Positions 16,979 to 25,847 of a stretch of DNA of 64,000 nucleotides are shown piece by piece. The DNA is from DASQMT01 sp963827335 (GTDB lineage: Bacteria; Actinomycetota; Thermoleophilia; Solirubrobacterales; Solirubrobacteraceae): contig CAWHAP010000023.1 of NCBI GenBank assembly GCA_963827335.1, positions 62,001-126,000 on the forward strand, read 5' to 3'. Position 1 is the stretch's first letter. Each line of letters begins with the position of its first letter. The notes below the pieces were generated by a model that was not told where the DNA came from, did no database searches, and saw only the letters and a program-made list of their open reading frames with translations. The position numbers and the translations under genes were made by a program.

Positions 16979-18454
16979 GTGTCTCCCCAAGCTCTCCCGC
17001 AGGACAAGAAGTGGCTCGCGCTGGCCCTGCTCGCGCTCGCCCAGTTCGTCGTCGTGCTCGACGCGTCGATCGTGAACGTGGCCCTGCCGTCGATCGGCAC
17101 GGACCTGAAGTTCGCCCAGGACGACCTGTCCTGGGTCGTCAACGGCTACACCCTCTTCTTCGGCGGCTTCCTGCTCCTCGGCGGGCGGTTGGCCGACCTC
17201 CTCGGTCGACGGCGCATGTTCGTCGCCGGCCTGATCCTGTTCGCGCTGGCCTCGCTGGCCGGCGGTCTCGCCACCTCTCCCGGCCTGCTGATCGCAGCCC
17301 GGGCCGTCCAGGGTCTCGGCGCCGCGCTGCTCTCACCGGCCGCGCTGTCGCTCGTGACCGTCATCTTCGCCGAAGGCGCAGAGCGCAACAAGGCGATGGG
17401 CGTCTGGGGCGCGGTGGCCGGCTCCGGCGGCGCCGCCGGCGTGCTGCTCGGCGGCATCCTCACCGAGTACGCCGGGTGGGAGTGGGTCCTGTTCGTCAAC
17501 GTGCCGATCGGCCTGGCCGCCGCGTTCTTCGCGCTGCGCCTGCTGCCCGAGAGCCGCAACGAGGGCGAGCGCCGCTTCGACGTGGCGGGCGCCGTCACGG
17601 TGACCGCGGGCCTCTCGCTGCTCGTCTACACGCTGGTCGACGCCAACGACGCGGGCTGGACCTCGGGCCAGACGCTCGGCCTGGGCGCGATCGCGGTCGC
17701 GCTCCTCGGCGGGTTCTACATCGTCGAGCGCGCCTCGAAGGCGCCGCTCGTCCCGTTCTCGATCTTCCGCAAGCGGACGATCACCGGGACCAACGCGGTC
17801 GCCCTGCTCGTGGCCATGGCGCTGTTCTCGATGTTCTTCTTCATCTCGCTGTACATGCAGCAGGTGCTCGGCTACAGCGCGATCAAGTCCGGCCTCTCGT
17901 ACCTGCCGCTGGCGGTCGGGATCATCGTGTCGGCGGGCATCGCCTCCGGCCTGGTCACCAAGGTCGGGTTCAAGCCGGTGCTCGTCGCCGGGCTCGTGCT
18001 CACCGCGATCGGCCTCGTGTGGTTCGCGCAGGTCGACACGGACGGCACCTACCTCGGCGACATCCTGTTCCCGTCGCTGCTGGCGGCCGTCGGCCTCGGG
18101 TTCGCGTTCGTGTCGATGACGATCGCGGCCGTGAGCGGCATCGAGCACGAGCAGACGGGCCTCGCGTCCGGGCTCATCAACACGTCGCAGCAGGTCGGCG
18201 GCGCGCTGGGCCTGGCCATCCTGGCCTCGATCGCGAACTCGCGCACGGACAGCCTCATGCAGGACGCGGGCGGCGCCGCCTCGGCGCTGCCGGACGCCCT
18301 GACGCAGGGCTTCCAGACCGCGTTCATGGTCGGCGCCGGGTTCGCCGTCCTGGGCGCGATCCTCGCCGCGACGCTGATCTCGTCGCGCGAGAGTCGCGAG
18401 CACGCGGAGGCCGCGCAGCGCGGCGACGCCGCGCCGGTGCCGGTCGCCGTCTAG
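16979..18454 (+). CDS. MFS multidrug exporter, DHA2 (14-TM) family
   Basis: A 491-residue exporter: FVVVLDASIVNVALPSIGTD in helix 1, GRLADLLGRRRMFVAGLILF as motif A, and GGILTEYAGWEWVLFVNVP as motif C of the EmrB/QacA group. It should expel a drug-like compound sensed by the divergent TetR protein. The start is the GTG at 16979, preceded by GAGGAG (16964-16969). This is one of the few genes here with a strong Shine-Dalgarno, which fits a leader of about 50 nt from the mapped promoter. The 3' end overlaps the convergent DoxX gene by 4 bp. Confidence 0.93.
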   Translation: MSPQALPQDKKWLALALLALAQFVVVLDASIVNVALPSIGTDLKFAQDDLSWVVNGYTLFFGGFLLLGGRLADLLGRRRMFVAGLILFALASLAGGLATSPGLLIAARAVQGLGAALLSPAALSLVTVIFAEGAERNKAMGVWGAVAGSGGAAGVLLGGILTEYAGWEWVLFVNVPIGLAAAFFALRLLPESRNEGERRFDVAGAVTVTAGLSLLVYTLVDANDAGWTSGQTLGLGAIAVALLGGFYIVERASKAPLVPFSIFRKRTITGTNAVALLVAMALFSMFFFISLYMQQVLGYSAIKSGLSYLPLAVGIIVSAGIASGLVTKVGFKPVLVAGLVLTAIGLVWFAQVDTDGTYLGDILFPSLLAAVGLGFAFVSMTIAAVSGIEHEQTGLASGLINTSQQVGGALGLAILASIANSRTDSLMQDAGGAASALPDALTQGFQTAFMVGAGFAVLGAILAATLISSRESREHAEAAQRGDAAPVPVAV

Positions 18455-18810
18455 CCGCCGTCCCGGACCGCCGCCCTCCAGGCCCATGCGACCAGCAGGG
18501 CCTGGAGGGGCAGGCGGGCCCACAGCAGCCAGGCCGGGATGCCGCGGAACCGCTCGCTCGCGAGCGCCATGTTCACGTTCGCGGGGAAGATCCCGATCAG
18601 CGTCGCGATCAGCCACCACCCGCCGGCCCGCCGGGTGGCGGGATGCAGGACCGCGGCGCCGCCGATCAGCTCGGCGGCGCCGCTCGCGTACACGAGCTCC
18701 CGCTTGGCCGGGAGGGCGCGGGGCATCATCGCCTCGTACACCCGCGGGCGGAGGAAGTGCAGCGTGCCCGCGACGAGGTAGAACACGGCGAGCGGGACGT
18801 GGCGGGGCAT
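18451..18810 (-). CDS. DoxX-like four-helix membrane protein
   Basis: A 119-residue protein with four predicted helices (FYLVAGTLHFLRP, ASGAAELIGGAAVL, GWWLIATLIGIFPANVNMAL, ARLPLQALLVAWAWRAA). The spacing, the AGTLHF start and the NVNMAL segment resemble DoxX/DoxD-like proteins, whose function is poorly known (some link to thiol or quinone redox). No Shine-Dalgarno is seen before ATG 18810. It lies downstream of the phosphoesterase gene on the same strand, 21 bp away, and may be the tail of the ABC operon. Confidence 0.75.
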   Translation of the reverse strand: MPRHVPLAVFYLVAGTLHFLRPRVYEAMMPRALPAKRELVYASGAAELIGGAAVLHPATRRAGGWWLIATLIGIFPANVNMALASERFRGIPAWLLWARLPLQALLVAWAWRAAVRDGG

Positions 18811-18831
18811 CGGCGCTGGAGTGTGACGCGC

Positions 18832-20289
18832 TCAGCGCCGCACGAACAGGCGCGCGTTGCGGTCCTCGGCGGCGCCCGCGAAGCCCTGCGGCCGCCCGCC
18901 CTGCGCATCCAGGTACGCGAGCTCGCGCGCCACGCCCGCGACGCCGCGGCCGTCGTGGTCGATCATCCACGTCTCCAGCACGTGGCCGTCCGCGGTCTCG
19001 CGCAGCCGGAGCGCCCGCGCCTGCTGCGGATGGTCGGCGAGCGAGGACGTGCTGATCCGCCAGAAGCCGCGGGCGTCCGGCCGGATGCGGTTGCGGTGCG
19101 AGTTGCCGGCGATCACGGCCACCACGCCCGGCGAGGCCGCCAGCGCGGCGAGGGCCTCGTCGCCGCCGGCCGTGTCGTCGAGCGGGTTGTGGGTGAAGAC
19201 GAGCAGCGCGCGCCCGCCCGCCGCGGCGAGCCGGGCCCGCAGCCAGGCGAGCTGCGCGGGGCGCAGCAGCCCGCGCGAGCCGCCCGCGCGGTCGACCGTG
19301 TCGAGCACGAGCGCGCGCACGCCCGCCGCGGGATCGAAGGCGTAGTCGAGCGTGGGGCGGCCCGCAGCGCCCCGCAGCTCGGGCGGGGCGTCGTCGCGGC
19401 CGGTCAGCCGCCCGATCAGGGCGGCGGGGGAGAGGAGGCGGCGATCCGGGTCGGCCGGGACGGCCAGCGACCGGCCCGGTGCGCCCTCGGCGAGGAGCGC
19501 GTCGACGGCCGCCGCCGTGTCGACCCCGGCGCGCGGGCGCAGCCCCGGGTCCAGCCCCACGACCATCCGCGTGCCCGTGGCGAACGCGGCGAGCCGCGGC
19601 GTCGGCGGCGTCTCGCCCTGCACCAGCAGGTCGTGGTTGCCGAGCGCCGGATACCAGGGCGCGTCGAGGCCGGGCGAGCGGAAGCCGCGCGCGGCCGCCG
19701 TAAGGAGCCCGGGATGCCGCGGGGCGTCCAGGGCGGGCCGGTAGAAGAGCGGGTCGGGGTCGTCGGCCGCCTGGACGCCGTCGTAGCCGGGCGCGCCCGT
19801 GTCGGGGTCGACCGGCCCGCCGTCGAGCACGGCGAGCGCCTGGTCGAGCTCCGCCTGCGCGGCGGAGTCGATCAGGTCGCCCGTGACCACGGTGGCGTCG
19901 GGTCCGAGCCGGTTGACCGCGCGCACGGCGGCGGCGAGCACCTGCGGGCTCAGCGCCTCCTGCGGCCGGAACGTCGACGTGAACGGGTCGCCGAGCCGGT
20001 CGAGGAACGGCACGCGCGCCGGGGACTCCTCGTCGCGCACGTGCGCGTCCGTGATCTGCGCGAGCGTCACGAGCGTGCGGCCCGGGCGCGCGGTGGGCGC
20101 CAGCTCCGTCCGGTCGCGCAGCGGCTCGCCCGGGCCGCGCTCGAGCGCGCCGTCCCCGTCGCGGTCGACGAAGGTCGCCTCGAGCGTCGATGGCGCGGGC
20201 GCCACCGGGTCCGCGCCGCCGCACGCGGCGAGCGCGGCGGCGACGCAGACGGCGGCGGCGAGGCCGCGGGCTGCGCGGCGCGCGCTCAT
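18832..20289 (-). CDS. Metallophosphoesterase lipoprotein
   Basis: A 485-residue exported protein. The lipobox LAAC ends a signal of about 22 residues (MSARRAARGLAAAVCVAAAL). Calcineurin-like metal motifs follow in order: QITDAHVRDEE (DxH), VVTGDLIDSA (GDxxD), ALGNHDLLVQ (GNHD), VFTHNPLDD and IAGNSHRNR in place of the usual GHxH. It should hydrolyse a phosphate mono- or diester outside the membrane. It overlaps the permease stop by 4 bp (ATGA), making it the third gene of the ABC operon. A substrate link to the transporter is possible but not shown. Confidence 0.87.
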   Translation of the reverse strand: MSARRAARGLAAAVCVAAALAACGGADPVAPAPSTLEATFVDRDGDGALERGPGEPLRDRTELAPTARPGRTLVTLAQITDAHVRDEESPARVPFLDRLGDPFTSTFRPQEALSPQVLAAAVRAVNRLGPDATVVTGDLIDSAAQAELDQALAVLDGGPVDPDTGAPGYDGVQAADDPDPLFYRPALDAPRHPGLLTAAARGFRSPGLDAPWYPALGNHDLLVQGETPPTPRLAAFATGTRMVVGLDPGLRPRAGVDTAAAVDALLAEGAPGRSLAVPADPDRRLLSPAALIGRLTGRDDAPPELRGAAGRPTLDYAFDPAAGVRALVLDTVDRAGGSRGLLRPAQLAWLRARLAAAGGRALLVFTHNPLDDTAGGDEALAALAASPGVVAVIAGNSHRNRIRPDARGFWRISTSSLADHPQQARALRLRETADGHVLETWMIDHDGRGVAGVARELAYLDAQGGRPQGFAGAAEDRNARLFVRR

Positions 20290-22496
20290 TCCTCACGCAG
20301 CCCTTCGATGACGGGCTCGCGCATGGTCCGGCGGGCGACGACCGCCGTCGCGGCGGCGGCCAGCGCCAGCAGGCTGCCGACGACGAGCGCCGCCTGCCCG
20401 GCCGACGGGGCGAGCGGCAGCTCGGCATAGCCCGCCGCGAGCCGCGAGACGACCGGGCCGAAGACGAACCGCTCGAGCGCCACGCCGAGGATCGCCGCCG
20501 GCAGCGCGACGACGAGCGCCGCGCCCGCGAGCACGGTGGCGACCGTCGGCGCGTCGCCGCCGCAGGCGCGCAGGAGGGCGACCGCGCCGCGCCGCTCGCG
20601 CGCCGTCATCGCCAGCGCCTGCACGAGCGCGTAGAGGCAGACGAGCCCGACCGCGAGCCCGACGCCTCGCAGCACGGCCGCGAGCACCCCGAGGAACGCG
20701 GCGTTGCGCGTCGTCGCCGCGGTGGCGGACTGCGGTGGCGCCCCGAGCGCCGTCAACCGCCGCTCGACCGCGGCGCGATCGGCCCCGGGCGCGAGCCGCA
20801 CGGCGATCGTCGAGCCGACGCGCGGCTGCGCGGCGAGCAGCCGCGCCGGGCGCACGTAGGCCATCCGCCCGTCGTGCTCGAGCGCGCGGACGACGCCGGC
20901 CACGCGGAAGCGCGCCTCGCCGCCGCCCTCCGCCTGCACCGCGAGCGTCGCGCCCGGCCGGAGCCCGAGCGCATCGGCGAGCCCGACGCCGACCTCCGCC
21001 TCGCCGTCGGTCCGGAGCCGCCGGCCCGCGGCGAGCGGCGGCGCCTCGAACGCCGTGTGGTCGCCGGGGTAGGCGACCATGCGCAGCGGCTCGCCGAGCC
21101 GGTAGGAGTCCGCGACGTCGGCCTGGTAGCGCTCGGACGCCGCCTCGACGCCAGGGATGGCCCGCACGGCGCCGACCTCGAACGGGTTGAGCCGCACGGT
21201 CAGCTCGTAGCGCTTGCCGACCGTCCCCGGGTCGTCGCGCAGCCGCTGCAGGAGCGACGCGAGCGCGAGCATCAGCGTCACGACGCCCGCGCAGACGGCG
21301 ACCGTCGCGACGGTCGCGGCGAAGCGCCCGCGCGCGGCGACGGCGAAGCGCGCGCCGGTGGCGAGCAGCCCGGCGCCGGCACCCGGGGATCGCGGCGATC
21401 GCGGCGCCAGATCCCCGCCGCGGAGGATCTCCGCCGGCGGGCGGCGCGCGGCGCGCCAGGCGGGCCAGGTCGCCGCCGCGGTGACGATCGCGACGATCGC
21501 CAGCAGGCAGGCGGCGAGCACGGGCAGCAGCGCGGCGCCCGGCGGGAGCTCGTTGAGCTGCGCGAGCAGGGCCGCCGACGGGCCGCGCACCGCGAGCGCG
21601 CCCACGGCCAGTCCCGCGACGGCCGCCGGGGCCGCGACCCGGGCCGCCGCTGCCGCCTGCTGCGCGGCGAGCGCGCCGGCGGTGAAGCCCAGCGCCCGCT
21701 GCACGCCGATGGCGGGCAGCCGCCGCTGCACGTCCGCCTGCGCCGTCGCGGCGAGCATCGTCCCCGCCGCGACGAGCGCGACGAGCGAGAACGCACCGAG
21801 CAGGGCGATGACGATCCCGGCCGCCTGCCCGAGCAGGACCTCGATCCCCGCGCGCGTCACGAACGACAGGCCGCCGATCCCGAACGTCGTGGCGCGCGCC
21901 TGCGCGAGCGTGATGTCGGCGCGCGCCGGGTCGGCGAGCCAGAGCATTGCGAGGTTGACCGGCACCGGGCCGTCCCAGGACGCGTCGGACGCGTAGATGC
22001 GCGGCGTGACGGTGAGCGGGAAGGCGACGTTGTCGGGCTCGACCGCGACGCCGACGACCCGCACGTCCCAGCCGCGGAACACCTCCATGCGGTCCCCGGG
22101 GGCGAGGTCCCACTCGCGCGCGAGGCCGCGCTCCACGAGCACCTCGTCCGGGCCGCGGAGGTCGCGGCCCTCGACGACCGCGTAGCCGCGCCGCCCGCCG
22201 GCGGTGATGTGGACGACGCCCTTGCGCGTCGCGTGCCCGTTCGCCCGCAGGCCGACGTTCTTCTCCTCGTGCCGGTAGGAGCGCGCGGCGAGGTTCGGGA
22301 GCGCGCGGACCCGCGCGTCCACCCGCGCGCGATCCTCACTGTCGAAGCGCGCGATCACGTGGGGGAGGTCCGCGCGCGCGGCGGCGCGGTCGAACCCCGT
22401 CGCGAGCCCGTAGCCCACGGTCGCCGCCGTCCCGACGACGAGCGCCGCCGCGAAGACGCCGAGCGCCGCGAGCCATCGCCGCCCGCGCGCGCTCAC
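20286..22496 (-). CDS. ABC transporter permease, FtsX/MacB type (double)
   Basis: A 736-residue permease with an N-terminal helix (RRWLAALGVFAAALVVGTAA), a first extracytoplasmic domain to about residue 240, a three-helix FtsX core (AAGIVIALLGAFSLVALVAAG onward), then a second ectodomain and a second FtsX core ending in IEGLREE. This doubled layout is typical of Gram-positive MacB-like permeases that work in lipoprotein handling, antimicrobial peptide export or mechanotransmission. The start is the GTG at 22496, overlapping the ATPase stop by 4 bp (GTGA). No cargo can be named. Confidence 0.88.
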   Translation of the reverse strand: MSARGRRWLAALGVFAAALVVGTAATVGYGLATGFDRAAARADLPHVIARFDSEDRARVDARVRALPNLAARSYRHEEKNVGLRANGHATRKGVVHITAGGRRGYAVVEGRDLRGPDEVLVERGLAREWDLAPGDRMEVFRGWDVRVVGVAVEPDNVAFPLTVTPRIYASDASWDGPVPVNLAMLWLADPARADITLAQARATTFGIGGLSFVTRAGIEVLLGQAAGIVIALLGAFSLVALVAAGTMLAATAQADVQRRLPAIGVQRALGFTAGALAAQQAAAAARVAAPAAVAGLAVGALAVRGPSAALLAQLNELPPGAALLPVLAACLLAIVAIVTAAATWPAWRAARRPPAEILRGGDLAPRSPRSPGAGAGLLATGARFAVAARGRFAATVATVAVCAGVVTLMLALASLLQRLRDDPGTVGKRYELTVRLNPFEVGAVRAIPGVEAASERYQADVADSYRLGEPLRMVAYPGDHTAFEAPPLAAGRRLRTDGEAEVGVGLADALGLRPGATLAVQAEGGGEARFRVAGVVRALEHDGRMAYVRPARLLAAQPRVGSTIAVRLAPGADRAAVERRLTALGAPPQSATAATTRNAAFLGVLAAVLRGVGLAVGLVCLYALVQALAMTARERRGAVALLRACGGDAPTVATVLAGAALVVALPAAILGVALERFVFGPVVSRLAAGYAELPLAPSAGQAALVVGSLLALAAAATAVVARRTMREPVIEGLREE

Positions 22497-23161
22497 GCCG
22501 GCACCAGCTTCCCGCCCTCGAGCCGCAGCACGCGGTCGGCGATCTCCGCCGCAGCCCGCTCGTGCGTGACGAGCACGACCGCGCGGCCCTCGTCGGCGAG
22601 CTCGCGCAGCAGCGCGAGGACGCCGGCGCCCGCCTCGACGTCGAGGTTGCCCGTCGGCTCGTCGGCCAGCAGCAGCGAGGGGTCGTTGACGAGCGCGCGG
22701 GCGATCGCGAAGCGCTGCTGCTCCCCGCCGGAGAGCTGGTGCGGCAGCGACGCGGCCACGTCGCGCAGCCCGAGCCGGTCGACGAGCGCCCCGCCCCGCG
22801 CCGCCGCGTCGGGCCGCGCCCCGCGGACGCGGCCGGCGAGCAGCACGTTCGCCTCCCCGCTCAGCTCCGGGAGCAGGTGGAAGAACTGGAAGACGAAGCC
22901 GATGTGGCGGCGCCGCAGCGCCGAGAGCGCGCGCTCGCCCACCCCGGTCACCGGGCTCCCCGCCACCGAGACGTTCCCCGCCTCGGGCCGGTCGAGCCCG
23001 CCGAGCACGTGCAGCAGCGTCGACTTCCCCGACCCGGAGCGCCCGAGCACCGCGACGACCTCGCCCGCCTCCACGTCGAGATCGGCCCCGTCGAGCACCC
23101 GCCGCGCGGCACGGCCCTCGCCGAAGGTCCGGACCAGCCCGCGCGCGCAGACGAGCGCCAT
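22493..23161 (-). CDS. ABC transporter ATPase, LolD/MacB family
   Basis: A 222-residue nucleotide-binding subunit. Walker A is GRSGSGKST, the signature LSGGEQQR, Walker B LLLADEPTGNLD and the H-loop VLVTHERA. The DEPTGNLD form is typical of the LolD/MacB/FtsE group. It energises the double FtsX permease encoded next, with which it overlaps by 4 bp. The start is ATG 23161. TACCGT lies 7 nt upstream and no proper Shine-Dalgarno exists, so the operon mRNA is likely leaderless. It is divergent from the kinase gene, 102 bp apart. Confidence 0.93.
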   Translation of the reverse strand: MALVCARGLVRTFGEGRAARRVLDGADLDVEAGEVVAVLGRSGSGKSTLLHVLGGLDRPEAGNVSVAGSPVTGVGERALSALRRRHIGFVFQFFHLLPELSGEANVLLAGRVRGARPDAAARGGALVDRLGLRDVAASLPHQLSGGEQQRFAIARALVNDPSLLLADEPTGNLDVEAGAGVLALLRELADEGRAVVLVTHERAAAEIADRVLRLEGGKLVPA

Positions 23162-23263
23162 CGGCTCCACGGTAGGGGCTACGCAGGCGGGGGCGTGCCG
23201 GGTTCGATCGGGCAGATCGCACGACCTCGGGAATACGACCCCGGGGCGGTCGTCGTAGGGGGC

Positions 23264-25357
23264 ATGACCGCATCCATCCCCCACATGGAGACCGGGACAG
23301 TCCTCGGCGGCTATCGCATCGACGGCGTGGCAGGCCAGGGCGGCATGGGCGTGGTCTACCGCGCCACCCAGCTCGGCCTCGACCGTCAGGTCGCGCTCAA
23401 GGTGATCGCCGCCGAGTTCGCCGAGAACCTGGACTTCCGGAACCGCTTCAAGTCCGAGGCGCAGCTCGCCGCCTCGATCGACCACCCGAACGTCGTGCCG
23501 ATCTTCGAGACCGGTGAGTCCGAGGGCACGCTCTACCTGGCCATGCGCTACGTCGAGGGCACCGACCTGCGCACGCTGGTCGAGTCGCAGGGTGGGCTGG
23601 ACGCCGAGCGCGCGGTCCGCATCATCTGGCAGGTCGGCGCCGCGCTCGACGCCGCCCATCGCCGCGGCCTCGTCCACCGCGACGTCAAGCCGCCGAACGT
23701 GCTGATCGCCCACGAGGGCGAGGAGCACGCCTACCTGACCGACTTCGGGCTGACCAAGCACGCGGCGGCGGCCTCCGCCGGGTTCACCCGCACGGGCCAC
23801 TTCGTCGGCACGCCGGACTTCGCCGCCCCCGAGCAGATCCGCGGCGAGCAGGCCGACGCCCGCGCCGACGTGTACGCGCTCGGCGCGCTGCTCTTCCACA
23901 CGCTGACCGGGCGCGTCCCGTTCCCGCGCGACAGCGAGCTGGCGAAGATGTACGCCCACCTCAACGACCCGGCGCCCGCCGCCTCCCCGCTCGCGCGGCC
24001 CGGCACGCCCACCGGGCTGGACGTCGTGATCGGCACGGCGATGGGGAAGGACCCCGCCGAGCGCTACGAGTCGGCCGGCGACCTCGCACGCGCCGCCTGG
24101 GCCGCGCTGCAGGGCGAGGTCATGCCCGCCCCGATGGGCAGCGTCGCGACCGGCGCCGCCGCCGAGCAGGCGCAGCCCGCGCCCGACACCCCGGCCCCGC
24201 GCACGCCGCCGCCGGCCTCGGTCGCCCCCTCCTCCCCGAACGGCACGGCCGGTGCGTCGTCCCCTGCCTCCTCTCCCGGCGCACCGGCCACGCCGCCCAA
24301 GCGGCCGCAGGGACCCGCGGGCTGGCCCAGGGGCCGCCGCATCGCCCTGCTGCTCGTCCTCCCGCTGCTGCTCGTCGGCGCGATCGCCGTGGCCGCGCTC
24401 GGCGTGCTCGGCGGCGACAAGGAGCAGGACGCCGGCAACGCCGCCGCGGCGCAGCCGCCCGCGCAGACCGAGGACCCGCCGGCCGGCCAGCAGGCGGAGG
24501 GGCAGGGGCAGGCCAGGGTCGTGAACACGATCAAGGTCGGCGACGGCCCCGACGGCATCGCCGCCGACGGCAAGCGCATCTTCGTGTCGCACGCGAAGGA
24601 CGGCACGCTGCGCGAGATCGACGCCGACCTCGACCAGGTCGTCGGCGACCCCGTCGAGGTCGGGAGCAACCCCGACCAGATCGCCGCGGGCAAGGGCACG
24701 CTGTGGGTCGTCGACGCGTCGAGCAACCAGCTCCAGCGGCTCCAGAGCGAGCCGGCGCTGCAGCCGACCGCGACGATCCCGATCGGCAAGAACGCGCAGG
24801 GCATCTCGCTCGGCGCGCAGCTGGCCTGGGTCGCCAACACCGGCGACGACACCGTCCAGCGCATCGACCGCGCGCAGGCCCAGACGGTCGGCGACCCGAT
24901 CGGCGTCGGCGACCACCCGATCGGCATCTTCGTCGGCTCGAAGGTGTGGGTGACCAACTTCAAGGACGGGACGCTGTCGAAGATCGACACCACCACCGCC
25001 CAGGTCGAGGGCGCACCGCTCGAGGTTGGCGCCGGCGCCCGCGGGGTGACCGAGGCCTTCGGCGGCGTGTGGGTCTCGAACCTGCACGACGACACGGTCA
25101 CCCGCGTCGACCCCGAGACGTTCGAGGTCGTGGCCCGGATCCCCGTCGGCAAGGAGCCGAAGGAGCTCGTGCAGGCGTTCGGGTCGATCTGGGTCGTCAA
25201 CAGCAGGTCGAACACCGTCACCCGCATCGATCCCGAGACGAACCGCGTGTCGGGGAGCCCGATCCCGGTGGGCCGGAACCCGATCGGCATCACGGCGACC
25301 AAGGGCGCCGTGTGGGTGACGAACTTCGCCGACGACACCGTGAGCGCGATCAAGTGA
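23264..25357 (+). CDS. Transmembrane Ser/Thr protein kinase with extracellular beta-propeller
   Basis: A 697-residue PknB/PknD-like kinase. Residues 15-275 form the kinase: GQGGMGVVY loop, K in VALKVIAAE, HRDVKPPNVL catalytic loop, TDFGLTK and TPDFAAPEQ. A Pro/Ala-rich linker follows, then one helix at about 359-382 (RIALLLVLPLLLVGAIAVAA). The outer part has about six 42-residue propeller blades with repeats such as KVGDGPDGIAADG, LWVVDASSNQLQRL and VWVTNFKDGTLSKID, an NHL/YVTN-type sensor. All catalytic residues are present. The start is ATG 23264; ATG 23285 is an alternative. Two redox/nucleotide-binding genes follow 2 bp apart, suggesting they are its partners or targets. Confidence 0.93.
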   Translation: MTASIPHMETGTVLGGYRIDGVAGQGGMGVVYRATQLGLDRQVALKVIAAEFAENLDFRNRFKSEAQLAASIDHPNVVPIFETGESEGTLYLAMRYVEGTDLRTLVESQGGLDAERAVRIIWQVGAALDAAHRRGLVHRDVKPPNVLIAHEGEEHAYLTDFGLTKHAAAASAGFTRTGHFVGTPDFAAPEQIRGEQADARADVYALGALLFHTLTGRVPFPRDSELAKMYAHLNDPAPAASPLARPGTPTGLDVVIGTAMGKDPAERYESAGDLARAAWAALQGEVMPAPMGSVATGAAAEQAQPAPDTPAPRTPPPASVAPSSPNGTAGASSPASSPGAPATPPKRPQGPAGWPRGRRIALLLVLPLLLVGAIAVAALGVLGGDKEQDAGNAAAAQPPAQTEDPPAGQQAEGQGQARVVNTIKVGDGPDGIAADGKRIFVSHAKDGTLREIDADLDQVVGDPVEVGSNPDQIAAGKGTLWVVDASSNQLQRLQSEPALQPTATIPIGKNAQGISLGAQLAWVANTGDDTVQRIDRAQAQTVGDPIGVGDHPIGIFVGSKVWVTNFKDGTLSKIDTTTAQVEGAPLEVGAGARGVTEAFGGVWVSNLHDDTVTRVDPETFEVVARIPVGKEPKELVQAFGSIWVVNSRSNTVTRIDPETNRVSGSPIPVGRNPIGITATKGAVWVTNFADDTVSAIK

Positions 25358-25359
25358 CC

Positions 25360-25845
25360 ATGGACACCACCGGCTTCTTCGACTACCCCACGCTGCCCGC
25401 CGGCTCCGTCCCGGAGCCGGCGCAGACCCCGCCGGCCACCTCCTCCGACCCCGGCTTCCTCCCCTACGCCACGGTGGCGGAGTGGGACGCCGTGCTGGCC
25501 GCCACCGAGACGCTCCGCTTCCACCCGGGCGACACGGTGCTGCGTGCCGGCGAGCGCGACCGCGCGTTCTACCTGCTGCTCGACGGCCGGCTGACCGCCG
25601 AGGGCGGCGACGAGGTGATCGCTCCAGCGGCGATCGGCGTCGCGGCGTTCCTCGACGGCGAGCCGCGCGCGGTCACCCTGCACGCCGGCACGCACGGCGA
25701 GCTGGCCCGCATGAGCTGGGACGCCTACGAGGCCCTCGCGGCCCGCGACGCGCGGCTCGGGCGCACGATCCTGTGCGACCTCGGCCGCGGCCTCGCCGCC
25801 CGCCTCCGCGCCGCCGGCGCGGCCCTTCCCGCGTGGACGGGCTGA
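25360..25845 (+). CDS. Cyclic-nucleotide-binding-like (CRP effector fold) protein without DNA-binding domain
   Basis: A 161-residue protein. After a Pro-rich N-terminus of about 40 residues comes a single cNMP-binding-like beta roll: LRFHPGDTVLRAGERDRAFY, LLDGRLTAEGGDEVI, then IGVAAFLDGEPRAVTLHA. The last matches the phosphate-binding cassette region and keeps the Arg of PRAVT, while the usual FGE is absent. There is no helix-turn-helix, so it is not a CRP-type transcription factor; ligand binding is uncertain. It sits 2 bp after the kinase gene and 2 bp before the redox fusion. This suggests it relays a signal between them. Confidence 0.75.
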   Translation: MDTTGFFDYPTLPAGSVPEPAQTPPATSSDPGFLPYATVAEWDAVLAATETLRFHPGDTVLRAGERDRAFYLLLDGRLTAEGGDEVIAPAAIGVAAFLDGEPRAVTLHAGTHGELARMSWDAYEALAARDARLGRTILCDLGRGLAARLRAAGAALPAWTG

Positions 25846-25847
25846 TC

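Noticed and set aside
13180..17142. A 1320-codon minus-strand open frame
   Set aside because: It is opposite the EAL and M19 genes and out of frame with the oligopeptidase and TetR; no domain is readable.
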